Of a stretch of DNA of 64,000 nucleotides, positions 26,260-35,980 are shown in pieces. How positions within the stretch are numbered: position 1 is the stretch's first letter; every line of letters starts with the position of its first letter. The stretch comes from Pectinatus sottacetonis. Its GTDB lineage: Bacteria > Bacillota > Negativicutes > Selenomonadales > Selenomonadaceae. The stretch spans positions 1,994,001 through 2,058,000 of the forward strand of contig NZ_WIQK01000001.1 of assembly GCF_015732155.1 (NCBI RefSeq), in the 5' to 3' direction. The translations under genes were made by a program, and so were the position numbers. Under the pieces are notes generated by a model that was given only the letters and a program-made list of their open reading frames with translations, was not told the DNA's origin and ran no database searches.

Positions 26260-26307
26260 AAAATGATATATCATTTTATTGACAAAAGATATATTTAATT
26301 TTATAAT
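26260..26307 (+). promoter_or_regulatory. Promoter-operator of the mannan PTS operon
   Basis: A perfect consensus promoter, TTGACA (26279-26284), 17 bases, TATAAT (26302-26307). Directly upstream of the -35 box lies the perfect palindrome AAAATGATATATCATTTT (26260-26277). The whole block recurs almost unchanged at 35981-36027 in front of the SGNH hydrolase. One of the two neighbouring GntR/UTRA proteins is the likely ligand. Confidence 0.8.
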
Positions 26308-26352
26308 ACGAGAAAGAAGGAAATAATTAAACAATATACAGGAGGACATAAT

Positions 26353-26658
26353 ATGAATATTTATTTAGTTTGTAATGCAGGAATGTCAACATCAATTTTA
26401 GTTAAGAAGATGCAGGATGAAGTTGCAAAACAAAATTTATCAGATGTGCATGTAGAAGCTTTTTCAGTAGAAATATTAGATGAAAAAGTAGCTACGGCAG
26501 ATGTAGTTTTATTAGGACCTCAGATCCGCCATATGCTTGACGATGTAAAGAAAATAGTAAATGGAAAATGCCCGGTAGAAGTAATAGATATGAGAGATTA
26601 TGGTATGATCAACGGGAAAAAGGTATTAGAAAAAGCATTAAAACTTGTAAAAAAATAA
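26353..26658 (+). CDS. PTS Lac-family (cellobiose/diacetylchitobiose type) IIB component
   Basis: A 101-residue cytoplasmic phosphocarrier. The phospho-accepting Cys8 lies in the loop VCNAGMSTS, as in lactose/cellobiose-family IIB proteins. It passes phosphate from IIA to the incoming sugar on IIC. AGGAGG precedes the ATG. First gene of the mannan operon, 18 bases ahead of IIC. Confidence 0.9.
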   Translation: MNIYLVCNAGMSTSILVKKMQDEVAKQNLSDVHVEAFSVEILDEKVATADVVLLGPQIRHMLDDVKKIVNGKCPVEVIDMRDYGMINGKKVLEKALKLVKK

Positions 26659-26676
26659 TAGGGGGAATAGGAAACA

Positions 26677-27993
26677 ATGAGCGGAACAGTAGTATCGGCT
26701 TTTGAAAAAATACTGATGCCAATAGCAGCGAAGATATCAAGTAACAAATATCTTTTGGCTATGAGAGATTCATTCTCAATGATATTACCTTTTATGATAG
26801 TAGGATCGTTTTTCGGTATCATAGAATGGGTGGTAATTGACCCTACAGGGACAATAATGGGGGCTAAAGGTTTAGGCCTTGGTGCTAAAATGACGGGCTT
26901 GACGGGAGATGCATATCTGGCATCTGCTTTTGTGGCAAAGTTAAAAAGTATCCAGGGACTATGTAATTTAGTTGTAACAATAGGCTTTGGTGTGTTTTCA
27001 TTATTATTAGTAGCCGCTTTTTCTTATCGTTTAGGTGGTATATGGGGCGGAGATAAATTTTCTACAGCATTGGCTGGTATAGCGTCATTCCTAATAGTAA
27101 CACCACAGCAAGTAGGAAAAACAGGCGGATTTAGTCTTGATTATTTTGGCAACAAAGGTGTACTATCAGCACTTATAGTAGCAACAGTAGCATCATGGGT
27201 ATTTGTAAAACTATCCAAGAATAAAAAAATTCGCATAAATATGCCAGATACAGTACCACCGGCAGTTTCTCAGTCATTTGCAGTATTAGTACCAGTATTG
27301 ATAACATTAGGTGGATTTGCAATATTTGCCGCGATTTTATCATGGTATGATGTTCCACCATTGAATGACCTTATATATAAAATAATACAGGCACCACTGA
27401 TGGGATTCTCGCAAGGTTTAGGATTCTCTTTATTATATCAGTTTATAGTATGGTTCTTCTGGTGGTTTGGTATTCATGGACATAATGTAACAGCAGCAAT
27501 TCAAAACACTGTGTATATGCCGGCTCAGTTAGCAAACCAGGCAGGAAGTGCATCATATATTTTCAGTAATGGTTTTTTTGAAGCAGGATTAATGCATGTA
27601 ATGGGATTAGTAATAGCAATCTTTCTGTTTTCCAAGAAAGACAGTTGGAGAGCCGTAGCAAAACTAGGAGCACCGGCCATGCTGTTTAATATACAGGAAC
27701 CATTAGCTTTTGGTATTCCAATAGTATTGAATCCAATACTTCTTGTACCGTATATACTGGCTCCATTGGCAAATACCGTAGTAGGCTGGCTGGCCATATC
27801 ATCAGGGCTGGTACCGATATTTAAATATGTTGTACCATGGACAATGCCAATGTTTTTCTGCGCGACAATAGGAACAGGTTCAATAGCCGGAGGAATATTG
27901 CAGTTGGTATGGCTGGCAATGGATGTATGTATTTATGCCCCGTTTGTAATTGCCTCAAACAGGATAAAAGATGCTGAAGAGGCTGAGGAATAA
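26677..27993 (+). CDS. PTS Lac-family IIC permease
   Basis: A 438-residue membrane permease of the lactose/cellobiose/lichenan family. It opens with the usual amphipathic FEKILMPIAAKISSNKYLLA and has about ten hydrophobic segments, with GIHGHNV and FNIQEPLAFGIPIVLNP as substrate-site motifs. It imports and phosphorylates a beta-linked disaccharide. Given the mannanases downstream, mannobiose or a related mannan product is the likely substrate (inference). Confidence 0.9.
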   Translation: MSGTVVSAFEKILMPIAAKISSNKYLLAMRDSFSMILPFMIVGSFFGIIEWVVIDPTGTIMGAKGLGLGAKMTGLTGDAYLASAFVAKLKSIQGLCNLVVTIGFGVFSLLLVAAFSYRLGGIWGGDKFSTALAGIASFLIVTPQQVGKTGGFSLDYFGNKGVLSALIVATVASWVFVKLSKNKKIRINMPDTVPPAVSQSFAVLVPVLITLGGFAIFAAILSWYDVPPLNDLIYKIIQAPLMGFSQGLGFSLLYQFIVWFFWWFGIHGHNVTAAIQNTVYMPAQLANQAGSASYIFSNGFFEAGLMHVMGLVIAIFLFSKKDSWRAVAKLGAPAMLFNIQEPLAFGIPIVLNPILLVPYILAPLANTVVGWLAISSGLVPIFKYVVPWTMPMFFCATIGTGSIAGGILQLVWLAMDVCIYAPFVIASNRIKDAEEAEE

Positions 27994-28210
27994 CCAGATA
28001 TATTAAATTAAAGTAAAGAAAATAATATAAAGTAATTTTCAATCTTTTATTGTTTTTGTAAAATTCAGTTATTTAATATTATATAAAATATATTAAGCTA
28101 TTAAAACGTTAACCAAAAGATGAATAGTCATATTCAGTAGGAATAAAAAGCTCCTATTTAGGAAATATGTCTTGTATTGCAAAAAAATTAATGATAGGAG
28201 AGTTTTATAA

Positions 28211-28537
28211 ATGGATGAAAAAGTAACAGAACAATCAATGCAGCTCATATTGCATGCAGGTACAGGCAGATCAATGGTAATGGAAGCCGTGAAGGATTTA
28301 TTGAAAACCGGTGATGTTGATGCAGCTCGTAAAAAAATTGAAGATGCAGGAAAAGAAATAGGCGAAGCACATAATATCCAGACAGCCTTGATGTCCGCCG
28401 AATGTGATGGTAAAGAAGTAGAAAAATCAATATTGTTAATACATGCACAAGATCATTTTATGTCAGCTTTAGTCGTACGTGATATGGGACAGTTAATGGT
28501 AAGTATGTATGAAACTATGTGTAAGAACAACAAATAA
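28211..28537 (+). CDS. PTS Lac-family IIA component
   Basis: A 108-residue three-helix phosphocarrier. It carries HAGTGRSMVMEA near the start and the conserved ILLIHAQDHFMSALVVRDM, including the His that accepts phosphate from HPr. ATAGGAGAG precedes the ATG. A 217-base gap separates it from IIC, longer than elsewhere in the operon; it shows no open frame or clear terminator. Confidence 0.9.
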   Translation: MDEKVTEQSMQLILHAGTGRSMVMEAVKDLLKTGDVDAARKKIEDAGKEIGEAHNIQTALMSAECDGKEVEKSILLIHAQDHFMSALVVRDMGQLMVSMYETMCKNNK

Positions 28538-28602
28538 GATAGTTTATTGCTTTGCAGCTTGTTGCATTTGACAGAAGAAGAGGGAAAGAAAGGATACGTG
28601 AA

Positions 28603-30000
28603 ATGAATTTGAAATATAAATTTCCGGCAAAATTTTGGTGGGGAGCAGCAACTTCAGGTCCGCAGTCAGAAGGACGTTTTTATAAGAAAAATGATAATGT
28701 TTTTGATTATTGGTATGACACAGAGCCACAGGATTTTTTTAATCGCGTAGGACCGAATGTAGCTTCTAATTTCTATAACAGTTATAAAGAAGACATCAGT
28801 ATGATGAAACAGATTGGATTGAATTCTGTTCGCACATCTATCCAGTGGACACGCCTTATCAAGGATTTTGAAACAGCAGAAGTTGATGAAGACGCAGTAT
28901 GTTTTTACAATAAGGTAATTGATGAGTTTTTAAAGCAGGGTATTTTACCAGTAATGAATCTGCATCATTTTGACTTGCCAGTAGAACTTTATAAAAAATA
29001 TGGCGGCTGGGAATCGAAAAAAGTTGTTGATATGTTTGTACTTTTTGCTAAAAAATGTTTTGAACTTTTTGGCGATAGAGTGAAACATTGGGTTACCTTT
29101 AACGAACCAATGGTTATCGTTGAAGGGGAATACCTCTATCAATTTCATTATCCTAAACTCGTTGATGGCAAAAAAGCTGTACAAGTATTATATAACCTCA
29201 ATTTAGCATCAGCTAAAGTAATAGAAGTTTTTCATAAAAGTGTGTGTGCCCAAAATGGCGGAGAAATAGGTATTGTTCTCAATCTTACACCTTCATATCC
29301 ACGTTCGCAGGAAGAAAAAGATGTTAAAGCAGCTAATTTTGTAGAAGATTTCTTCAATCGTTCCTTTTTAGATACAGCAGTAAAAGGCAAATTTACTGAA
29401 TCACTAGTTGAAACATTAAAAAAAGATAATGTTTTATGGGAATCAACTGATGAAGAATTGAAAACAATACATGACAATACAGTTGATTTTCTGGGAGTAA
29501 ATTATTATCAGCCGCGTCGTGCCAAAGCTAAAGAAGAGCCTTTTGATGAATCAAAAGGCTGGATGCCTGATAAATATTTTGATGACTATAAACTGCCGGG
29601 CTGCCGTATGAACCCTTACCGCGGATGGGAAATATATCCTCAGGCAATTTATGATATAGCTATTAACATTCGTGATAACTATAATAATATTTCATGGTAT
29701 CTTTCTGAAAATGGAATGGGAGTAGAAGGCGAAGAAAAATATATAAAAGAAGACGGCAGTATTGATGACCAATATCGTATAGACTTTTATGAAGAGCATC
29801 TTTCATGGCTTCACAAAGCTATTGAAGAAGGTTCAAACTGCTTTGGTTTTCATGCATGGACTCCTATAGATTGCTGGTCATGGTCAAATGCTTATAAGAA
29901 TAGATATGGATATATTGCAGTAGACCTTGCAACACAGATAAAGACTATAAAAAAATCCGGTTATTGGATAAAGAAGGTTGCTGCGCAAAATGGATTTTAA
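28603..30000 (+). CDS. Glycoside hydrolase family 1, 6-phospho-beta-glycosidase-like
   Basis: A 465-residue GH1 (beta/alpha)8 barrel with acid/base Glu168 (TFNEPM) and nucleophile Glu369 (LSENGMG). It would cleave the phosphorylated disaccharide delivered by the upstream PTS. In characterised 6-phospho-glycosidases a Lys two residues before a Tyr binds the phosphate (K-x-Y). Here the loop reads SWSNAYKNRYG, with Asn433 at that place and Lys432 one residue earlier. ATG 28603 is preferred to an upstream TTG (28552) because AAAGGA sits before it and homology begins there. It may act on mannose-containing phosphates. Confidence 0.88.
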   Translation: MNLKYKFPAKFWWGAATSGPQSEGRFYKKNDNVFDYWYDTEPQDFFNRVGPNVASNFYNSYKEDISMMKQIGLNSVRTSIQWTRLIKDFETAEVDEDAVCFYNKVIDEFLKQGILPVMNLHHFDLPVELYKKYGGWESKKVVDMFVLFAKKCFELFGDRVKHWVTFNEPMVIVEGEYLYQFHYPKLVDGKKAVQVLYNLNLASAKVIEVFHKSVCAQNGGEIGIVLNLTPSYPRSQEEKDVKAANFVEDFFNRSFLDTAVKGKFTESLVETLKKDNVLWESTDEELKTIHDNTVDFLGVNYYQPRRAKAKEEPFDESKGWMPDKYFDDYKLPGCRMNPYRGWEIYPQAIYDIAINIRDNYNNISWYLSENGMGVEGEEKYIKEDGSIDDQYRIDFYEEHLSWLHKAIEEGSNCFGFHAWTPIDCWSWSNAYKNRYGYIAVDLATQIKTIKKSGYWIKKVAAQNGF

Positions 30001-30028
30001 TTAATGATGAAAAAGAGGGGATCAAATC

Positions 30029-31411
30029 GTGAAGATAAAAATGTTATTGAAAACAGCTGCGATGTGCGCACTTATTAGTGCAGTATCTACAACTGCAGCT
30101 TTTGCGGCAAAAGCTGATGATTCAGCGTGGAAAGATCCTAACAGTAAAATTTATGTAGATAAAACAGCTGTACCGGATAATGCTAAAGCCAAGGCACAAA
30201 CACCGACCGTTAAAGAACTTGCAGCAAAAGCACCCAAGACAATTATTTTGACTGATCCGAATGCTACATCTGAAACAGTAGGTCTTTATGAATATCTTGC
30301 AGCATTGGGAAAAACCGATTATGTGATTTATGGACATCAAAACGATGCACATCATAAAATGTTTCTTGTTGACAGTGGAACTAATTCTGATACAAAAGAC
30401 ATTACCGGTTCTTTATCAGGAATAGTAGGAATGGATGCACTTTCCCTTACCGGTTCAGAATTAAACCTGACTAAAGAAGAAAAAGCTAAAGGAATTACTT
30501 ACGTTGATAAATTAGCTGATATAGCCATTAAAGCATCAAAACAAGGTGCTATAATAACATTATCCATGCATATGCCTAACTTTGATTTGGTAAAAAAACG
30601 TGGTATGAAAAATGGTAAATATGACTATATTGGTTATTCACCAAATGTCTTTACTGGTAATGTAGTAAAACGCATTGTACCGGGAGGCGATTTAAATGAT
30701 GTATATACAGGATATCTTGATTTGATAGCTGATTTTGCTGCGAAACTGGAAAAAGCAGGTGTTCCTGTTATATATCGTCCGCTTCACGAACATAATGGTT
30801 TTTGGTTCTATTGGGGAGCAAAACATTGTACAGCAGATGAATTTATTAACCTCTATCGGTATACAGTTAAATATTTTCGTGATGTCAAGCATGTGCATAA
30901 TTTCCTTTATGCTATTTCGCCAAATGGACCGTTCCACACTAATGCAGCATATCTTGACAGATATCCCGGTGATAGATATGTGGATATTATGGGTGTAGAT
31001 ACTTATGATGACAATCCTCCCGGGGGGACTAAAGATGATCCATGGTTCAAAGATTTTGCAGATACATTGAAAGTAGTTGGCACTGTAGCAAAGCTTCATC
31101 ATAAGATCCCGGCTTTGACAGAAGTAGGTATTCGTGATGGTGGCAGTCTGGCTGTAGCTGATAACAAGAATAAAACATGGTTCAGTCAAATTTCTAAGAT
31201 GGTTGGAAAAACGGATATGCCATATTTTATGGTATGGTCCAACTTTGAACGTGAACCACATAATTTTTTTGAACCATATATGGTAAGCAAGACCCGCGGC
31301 CATGAAATGATTAATGACTTTATAGATTATTATAATGAAAAGGATTCGATATTTGCCGATGGAATAACCAACTATCGTCAAATGCCGCAGCCAAACATTA
31401 TTAATAAATAA
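30029..31411 (+). CDS. Secreted GH26 beta-mannanase
   Basis: A 460-residue enzyme starting at GTG with GAGGGG upstream and a clear signal peptide (MLLKTAAMCALISAVSTTAA, cut near AFA-AKA). The GH26 domain covers about 70-450. YGHQNDAHHK is the N-terminal family motif, RPLHEHNGFWFYWGA holds acid/base Glu254, and ALTEVGIRDG holds nucleophile Glu365. It would cut beta-1,4-mannan outside the membrane, feeding the PTS. There is no binding module on this copy. Confidence 0.9.
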   Translation: MKIKMLLKTAAMCALISAVSTTAAFAAKADDSAWKDPNSKIYVDKTAVPDNAKAKAQTPTVKELAAKAPKTIILTDPNATSETVGLYEYLAALGKTDYVIYGHQNDAHHKMFLVDSGTNSDTKDITGSLSGIVGMDALSLTGSELNLTKEEKAKGITYVDKLADIAIKASKQGAIITLSMHMPNFDLVKKRGMKNGKYDYIGYSPNVFTGNVVKRIVPGGDLNDVYTGYLDLIADFAAKLEKAGVPVIYRPLHEHNGFWFYWGAKHCTADEFINLYRYTVKYFRDVKHVHNFLYAISPNGPFHTNAAYLDRYPGDRYVDIMGVDTYDDNPPGGTKDDPWFKDFADTLKVVGTVAKLHHKIPALTEVGIRDGGSLAVADNKNKTWFSQISKMVGKTDMPYFMVWSNFEREPHNFFEPYMVSKTRGHEMINDFIDYYNEKDSIFADGITNYRQMPQPNIINK

Positions 31412-31434
31412 ATTTCAGTTTTATCCTTATAATC

Positions 31435-31483
31435 GAGGCTGTTACAATAAATACTTTATTGAAGTATTTATTGCAGCAGTCTC
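31435..31483 (+). terminator. Terminator after the PTS-GH1-GH26 genes
   Basis: A 22-pair stem allowing G-U pairs (GAGGCTGTTACAATAAATAC against its complement, centre near 31459) followed by a T-rich run. A second, smaller dyad (ACCACCATA / TATGGTGGT, 31524-31554) lies just downstream. Confidence 0.6.
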
Positions 31484-31644
31484 ACTCCTCTTTTAAAAAA
31501 TTGTTTAAGATCAGTGGAATACGACCACCATAATATTCACTATACTATGGTGGTATGACCGCTAGTCTGTAATGAGATAATTATTATTTATAATAAAAGA
31601 ATATTAGGAATATTTAAAATAAACATATAGAAAGACTGGTGTAT

Positions 31645-32265
31645 ATGAATAAGAAAAAAATATTGAAAAAATTTGTGCCGCTGACACTTTCAGCAGCATT
31701 TTTGCTTGGCGGGATTATGGCTGTTCCTGTTTCGGCAGCTGCAAATACTACTCCTGTTACATGGGATTTTGCACAGGGAATGGGTGCATGGAAATTTAAT
31801 GGACTTTGGAATTATGATGGAAAACCTGCAGTAACTTATGATACCTCTATTGGACAGGGAGCAATAAAGGTATCAGTTGACTTTTCCCAAAAATCAAAAG
31901 AAAGCTGGAGTGAAGTCAAAATTTCAGATGGAGCTGTAAATACAGCTACGCCGTTAAAACTAGATAATTGTAATTATCTGACATATGACTTCTACTATAA
32001 TCCAGCAAAATTAGTCGTAGGATCTTTTAAAACTAAACTGTATATTAAATCGTCAAATGGACAGGAAGTAGTAAATGTATGCCCTGATATTGATACAGCT
32101 TCTGGTATAGATGTTCCGGGAACAAACTTAAAAAAAGTAAAAGTAAAAGTTCCCTTTAGCGCAGTAACAGCAGATGCCGTCGATCTTGAAATAAGTATTG
32201 TAGGAAGTTTTACAAATTATAAAGGCGATGTATATATAGATAATATTACATTAGGTCAAAAATAA
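31645..32265 (+). CDS. Secreted free-standing carbohydrate-binding module (CBM27-like)
   Basis: A 206-residue protein: signal peptide (LTLSAAFLLGGIMAVPVSAA) followed by one beta-sandwich module (TWDFAQGMGAWKFNGLWNYD onward) and nothing else. The module resembles mannan-binding CBM27 and is homologous to the N-terminal module of the next gene. No catalytic domain is present, so it may hold mannan near the cell or potentiate the enzymes. I prefer ATG 31645 to the GTG two codons upstream. One base separates it from the next gene. Confidence 0.7.
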   Translation: MNKKKILKKFVPLTLSAAFLLGGIMAVPVSAAANTTPVTWDFAQGMGAWKFNGLWNYDGKPAVTYDTSIGQGAIKVSVDFSQKSKESWSEVKISDGAVNTATPLKLDNCNYLTYDFYYNPAKLVVGSFKTKLYIKSSNGQEVVNVCPDIDTASGIDVPGTNLKKVKVKVPFSAVTADAVDLEISIVGSFTNYKGDVYIDNITLGQK

Positions 32266-32266
32266 T

Positions 32267-34948
32267 ATGAAGAAAAAATTATTGAGAAAAATCTTACCAC
32301 TGACATTATCTACAAGTTTTCTATGGAACGGATTGCCAGCTGTAAATAGTATTTTACCAACAGATTTTATGGAACCAAACATTGTTCAGGCAGCTGGTAT
32401 TTCTCCTAAAACATGGGATTTTTCACACAGTATTGGTTTATGGAATTATAGTGGAAAATGGGATTATAATGGGACACCAACTTTAGAATATGCCAAAACC
32501 GCTGGTGGATCGGCAAAACTTAGTATTGATTATTCGGAGCAGTCTGGTAAAAGCTGGAGTGAGGTAAAGCTAAAGACTAATGATATAAGCAGTAGCACCC
32601 CGTTCATATTAAATGGATATAACGTATTTTCCTATGATCTCTATTTTAATCCTCAGGCAATGACAGAAGGAACTTTTAAAACAAAGCTCTATATGAAATC
32701 AGATGCGGGTAAAGAAATAGTAAATAAATATGTAGATATTAATATGGCCGCAGCTAAATCTGTACCAGGAACTGACTTAAAAAAAATAACTGTTCATATC
32801 CCGTTTGCAATGGCAGATGCGAAAATTACTTATATGGAAATGAGTATAGTTGGCTGCAATACGAGTTATAAAGGTGATCTTTTTTTAAAAAATATTTCTT
32901 TCTCGCATGAAAAAATAAAAGACGGATATGTTAATAAAACAGCTATCGTCAGACCACAAAGTAAAGTAGAGTTTGCACAGCTGGACATTCCAGCAAAAGT
33001 CAACCTTGCTGACGGACGAGCAGATAAACGGGCAGCACAGCTATATGCTTATCTAAAAGGAATTGCTACTTCAGATAAAGTTTTATATGGTCATCAGAAT
33101 GATATGCATAAGAAAGCAGGCAGAGGACCAAGTGATTCGGATACATATGATATAGTCAATGATTATCCCGCAGTTGTTGGAATAGATGGGTTGGCATTGA
33201 CCGGCAGTGAACTTTCTCTTACTGATGCTGAGAAAGCAGCAGGCCTGACACTTATGGATAAGGCTGTTGCTATAAGTATAAAAGCTAATCAAAAGGGCGC
33301 AGTTATTACATTGTCATGTCATATGCCTAATTTTGCGGAAGTAGCCAAAAAGGGTAAAATTAATGGTAAATATGACTATTCCGGTTATTCTCCTAATGTG
33401 ACAACAGGTGATGTGGTTTCCCGAATATTGCCAGGAGGCGATCTGAATTCTGTCTATAATGGTTATCTTGATATGATAGCGCAATATGGAAGCAGACTTC
33501 AAAATGCGGATATTCCTGTATTGTTTAGGCCTTTCCATGAATGTAATGGCAGCTGGTTTTGGTGGGGAGCAGCATTTTGTTCACCCAGTCAGTATAAAAA
33601 TCTGTTTCGTTATACCGAAGAATATTTACGCGACAAAAAGGGACTGCATAACTTTTTATATGTTTATTCGCCAGGTGGACCTATTACGAGCGAAGCTGAT
33701 TATATGACACGATATCCAGGCGATGCTTTTGTGGATATTACGGCATTCGATATGTATCACAAAGACCCACTAAAAAAAGACAATTGGATGAATTCGCTGG
33801 ATGCCACTATGAATGTAGTACGACAATTTGCCAAGAATCATAATAAAGTGCCAGCTGTTTCAGAAGTGGGAATACTTGTAGGCAATAGTGCCATGGCAAA
33901 AACAGGAAATAAGCGACTAGATTGGTTTGACGAGGTGCTTAAAAATATTTCCCAAAGCGGCATGGCCTATTTTATGACATGGTCGAATTTTGACGAAACA
34001 AATTTTGATCAGCCTTATATGGTGGGTCCTAAACGCGGTCATGAAATGGTGAACCAGTTTGTTGATTTTTATAATAAACCACAGTCAATATTCGCATCCC
34101 AGATGCCGGATTATAGAACGCTAAAAATAGAAGAACAACCGGCTCAAAGTATTTATGGTTACATTACAACCCCAAACTCATATGAAAGAATTTGTAAACC
34201 CGAAATATTAAAAGCGCATATTTCAGGCAATGTAAATAAAGTTAGTTTTGTTTACAAAAAAGCTGATGGCTCGGTAATTGATACAGTTCAGGCTGTAAAA
34301 ACCACTGATGGCATTTATAATGCAGATATAACTAAAAGTGAACTCAGCAAGATAGGCAGAACAATGGGAAGTATTCAGCTGCTTGTTAATAGTAAACCTG
34401 TTGACAGCGTAAAAGTATTATTCAATATTCCTAAACCACCAATAGATATTTCATTAGTAGATAACTTTGAAAGTTATTATGGTGACAATGGATTACTGCA
34501 GGCTGCTTATTCTACAAATAGTGGACCGGGGTCAAGCGTACGTCCTGCTTTGGCAGATGCAGCGGTGCAGCATAAAAATGGTAATGCAGGTCTTGCCTTT
34601 AATTATAAAATAGCTAAAGGCAGTTATGCTGGTATTATAAAAAATATGAAGGGAGTAGATTGGTCAAATTATAATGCTGTCCAATTTTGGATAGCTCCTG
34701 ATGGAAAAGGACAGAATTTTATTATTCAGATAAATACAAATGGTGAAGATTTTGAAGTTAGTCTTTCTGCATTGACAAAAACGACAAAGCCTACGCTGGT
34801 AACAATACCATTCAGCCAGTTTAAAGGAAAACAAAATGGACAATTTGACAAAACAAATATACAACATTTTGCAATTTATTGTAATTCGTTGGGAGATAGC
34901 CCAGTTGAATCCACTATGTATTTTGACGATATAAGAGCCGTAAAATAA
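32267..34948 (+). CDS. Secreted multimodular GH26 beta-mannanase with CBMs
   Basis: An 893-residue enzyme. After a signal peptide it has a CBM27-like module (about 45-215, TWDFSHSIGLWNYSGKWDYN), a GH26 catalytic domain (about 245-625; FRPFHECNGSWFWWGA with the acid/base Glu, AVSEVGILVG with the nucleophile Glu), a short beta-rich linker domain (about 630-720) and a C-terminal CBM11-like module (about 725-893, DNFESYYGDNG to YFDDIRAVK). It would bind and cut insoluble mannan. No ribosome site is evident, so translation probably depends on coupling with the gene ending one base before. Confidence 0.88.
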   Translation: MKKKLLRKILPLTLSTSFLWNGLPAVNSILPTDFMEPNIVQAAGISPKTWDFSHSIGLWNYSGKWDYNGTPTLEYAKTAGGSAKLSIDYSEQSGKSWSEVKLKTNDISSSTPFILNGYNVFSYDLYFNPQAMTEGTFKTKLYMKSDAGKEIVNKYVDINMAAAKSVPGTDLKKITVHIPFAMADAKITYMEMSIVGCNTSYKGDLFLKNISFSHEKIKDGYVNKTAIVRPQSKVEFAQLDIPAKVNLADGRADKRAAQLYAYLKGIATSDKVLYGHQNDMHKKAGRGPSDSDTYDIVNDYPAVVGIDGLALTGSELSLTDAEKAAGLTLMDKAVAISIKANQKGAVITLSCHMPNFAEVAKKGKINGKYDYSGYSPNVTTGDVVSRILPGGDLNSVYNGYLDMIAQYGSRLQNADIPVLFRPFHECNGSWFWWGAAFCSPSQYKNLFRYTEEYLRDKKGLHNFLYVYSPGGPITSEADYMTRYPGDAFVDITAFDMYHKDPLKKDNWMNSLDATMNVVRQFAKNHNKVPAVSEVGILVGNSAMAKTGNKRLDWFDEVLKNISQSGMAYFMTWSNFDETNFDQPYMVGPKRGHEMVNQFVDFYNKPQSIFASQMPDYRTLKIEEQPAQSIYGYITTPNSYERICKPEILKAHISGNVNKVSFVYKKADGSVIDTVQAVKTTDGIYNADITKSELSKIGRTMGSIQLLVNSKPVDSVKVLFNIPKPPIDISLVDNFESYYGDNGLLQAAYSTNSGPGSSVRPALADAAVQHKNGNAGLAFNYKIAKGSYAGIIKNMKGVDWSNYNAVQFWIAPDGKGQNFIIQINTNGEDFEVSLSALTKTTKPTLVTIPFSQFKGKQNGQFDKTNIQHFAIYCNSLGDSPVESTMYFDDIRAVK

Positions 34949-34991
34949 AGCCTATTATTTATCCAATACCTTTTGGGAAATATTATGTAAT

Positions 34992-35043
34992 GTACCCAAT
35001 AAAACCATTATCATAACAATGATTTTATTGGGTACAATTTTTT
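34992..35043 (+). terminator. Rho-independent terminator after the multimodular mannanase
   Basis: GTACCCAATAAAA and TTTTATTGGGTAC form a strong stem with an inner CAT/ATG pairing, followed by ATTTTTT. Confidence 0.85.
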
Positions 35044-35130
35044 ATTAAGATAGATATGACAAATAAATAATGTTGTTATATCAATATAAATTAAGTTATA
35101 ATAATATAGTAAAGATGAGGTGAGAGCATT

Positions 35131-35844
35131 GTGGTTAAATATCAAAAAATAGCTGATGATATTCGAAAAAAGATAACAGATGGAAAATATATGCCAGGAG
35201 AACAGCTGGCACTGGAAAAAGAAATGTGTGATGATTATGGCGTAAGCAGAATCACTATTAAACGAGCTGTGGATGAATTGGTAAATTTGGGACTGGTAGT
35301 AAAAAGACGTGGTTCAGGTACATTTGTAAAATCTATTGAAGATGAAAATGATATTAAAGAATTAAGTATGGCTCGTCAATTTACCGGATTTTCTGAAACA
35401 AATCGGGGCCATAAGATTGGTACCGTTATAGTTAAATTTGAAATAGGACATCCAACAGAGGAAGTTGCTGCTAAATTGCAGATTACTACAGAAGACTTTG
35501 TATATGATATAATACGCGCCAGATCTTCTGATGATAAACCAATAGTTGTTGAATATACAAAGATGCCTATACAATTAATAGTGGGATTAAAAAAAGAACA
35601 TCTTGAATCGTCTATTTATTCTTATATTCAAGATAAACTTCATTTTAAGATTCAGTCAGCCCATCGGACAATTCGTGCTGTTATGCCTACACCGCTGGAA
35701 AAAAAGTATCTCGACATTAAAGAAGTTTTACCATTATTAGAAGTTTCACAGGTTGCTTTTTTCGATGATGGAAGACCGTTTGAATATTCTGTTTCCCGAC
35801 ACAGGGGTGATAGGATTGCTTTTAAGACAGTGAGTATAAAGTAG
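35131..35844 (+). CDS. GntR/HutC-family regulator with UTRA domain (1)
   Basis: A 237-residue regulator. The GntR winged helix (about 1-70, CDDYGVSRITIKRAVDELVN) is followed by a UTRA ligand domain (about 85-230), of the type that binds phosphorylated sugars. The start is GTG 35131 with GAGGTGAGA upstream. It is about 60 percent identical by eye to the regulator at 36885. It probably senses a mannan-derived sugar phosphate and binds the palindrome at 26260 and/or 35981. Confidence 0.9.
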   Translation: MVKYQKIADDIRKKITDGKYMPGEQLALEKEMCDDYGVSRITIKRAVDELVNLGLVVKRRGSGTFVKSIEDENDIKELSMARQFTGFSETNRGHKIGTVIVKFEIGHPTEEVAAKLQITTEDFVYDIIRARSSDDKPIVVEYTKMPIQLIVGLKKEHLESSIYSYIQDKLHFKIQSAHRTIRAVMPTPLEKKYLDIKEVLPLLEVSQVAFFDDGRPFEYSVSRHRGDRIAFKTVSIK

Positions 35845-35880
35845 TAAGTATACATTGTATTTATTAGGTCAAAAATAAGG

Positions 35881-35925
35881 AAACTACAGCATAAAGTGGC
35901 ATCACTTCGTACTGTAGTTTTTTTT
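35881..35925 (+). terminator. Rho-independent terminator after GntR (1)
   Basis: AAACTACAG pairs with CTGTAGTTT, with an inner AAGTG/CACTT stem, followed by eight T residues. Confidence 0.9.
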
Positions 35926-35980
35926 CGTAAACATTAATATGAATATAAGTAATATTAATATAAATAATATTAATATAAAT

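Noticed and set aside
28101-28115. Catabolite-response-like site TTAAAACGTTAACCA between PTS IIC and IIA
   Set aside because: Two mismatches to the usual pattern at key positions and an intra-operon position; not enough to call.
30692-31381. 229-codon leftward frame inside the GH26 mannanase gene
   Set aside because: It overlaps a well-supported enzyme completely, has no family match and no upstream signals.
31540-31570. T-box-like sequence (TATGGTGGTATGACCGC)
   Set aside because: It resembles the T-box antiterminator only loosely, the gene downstream is a carbohydrate-binding protein, and no specifier stem is visible.
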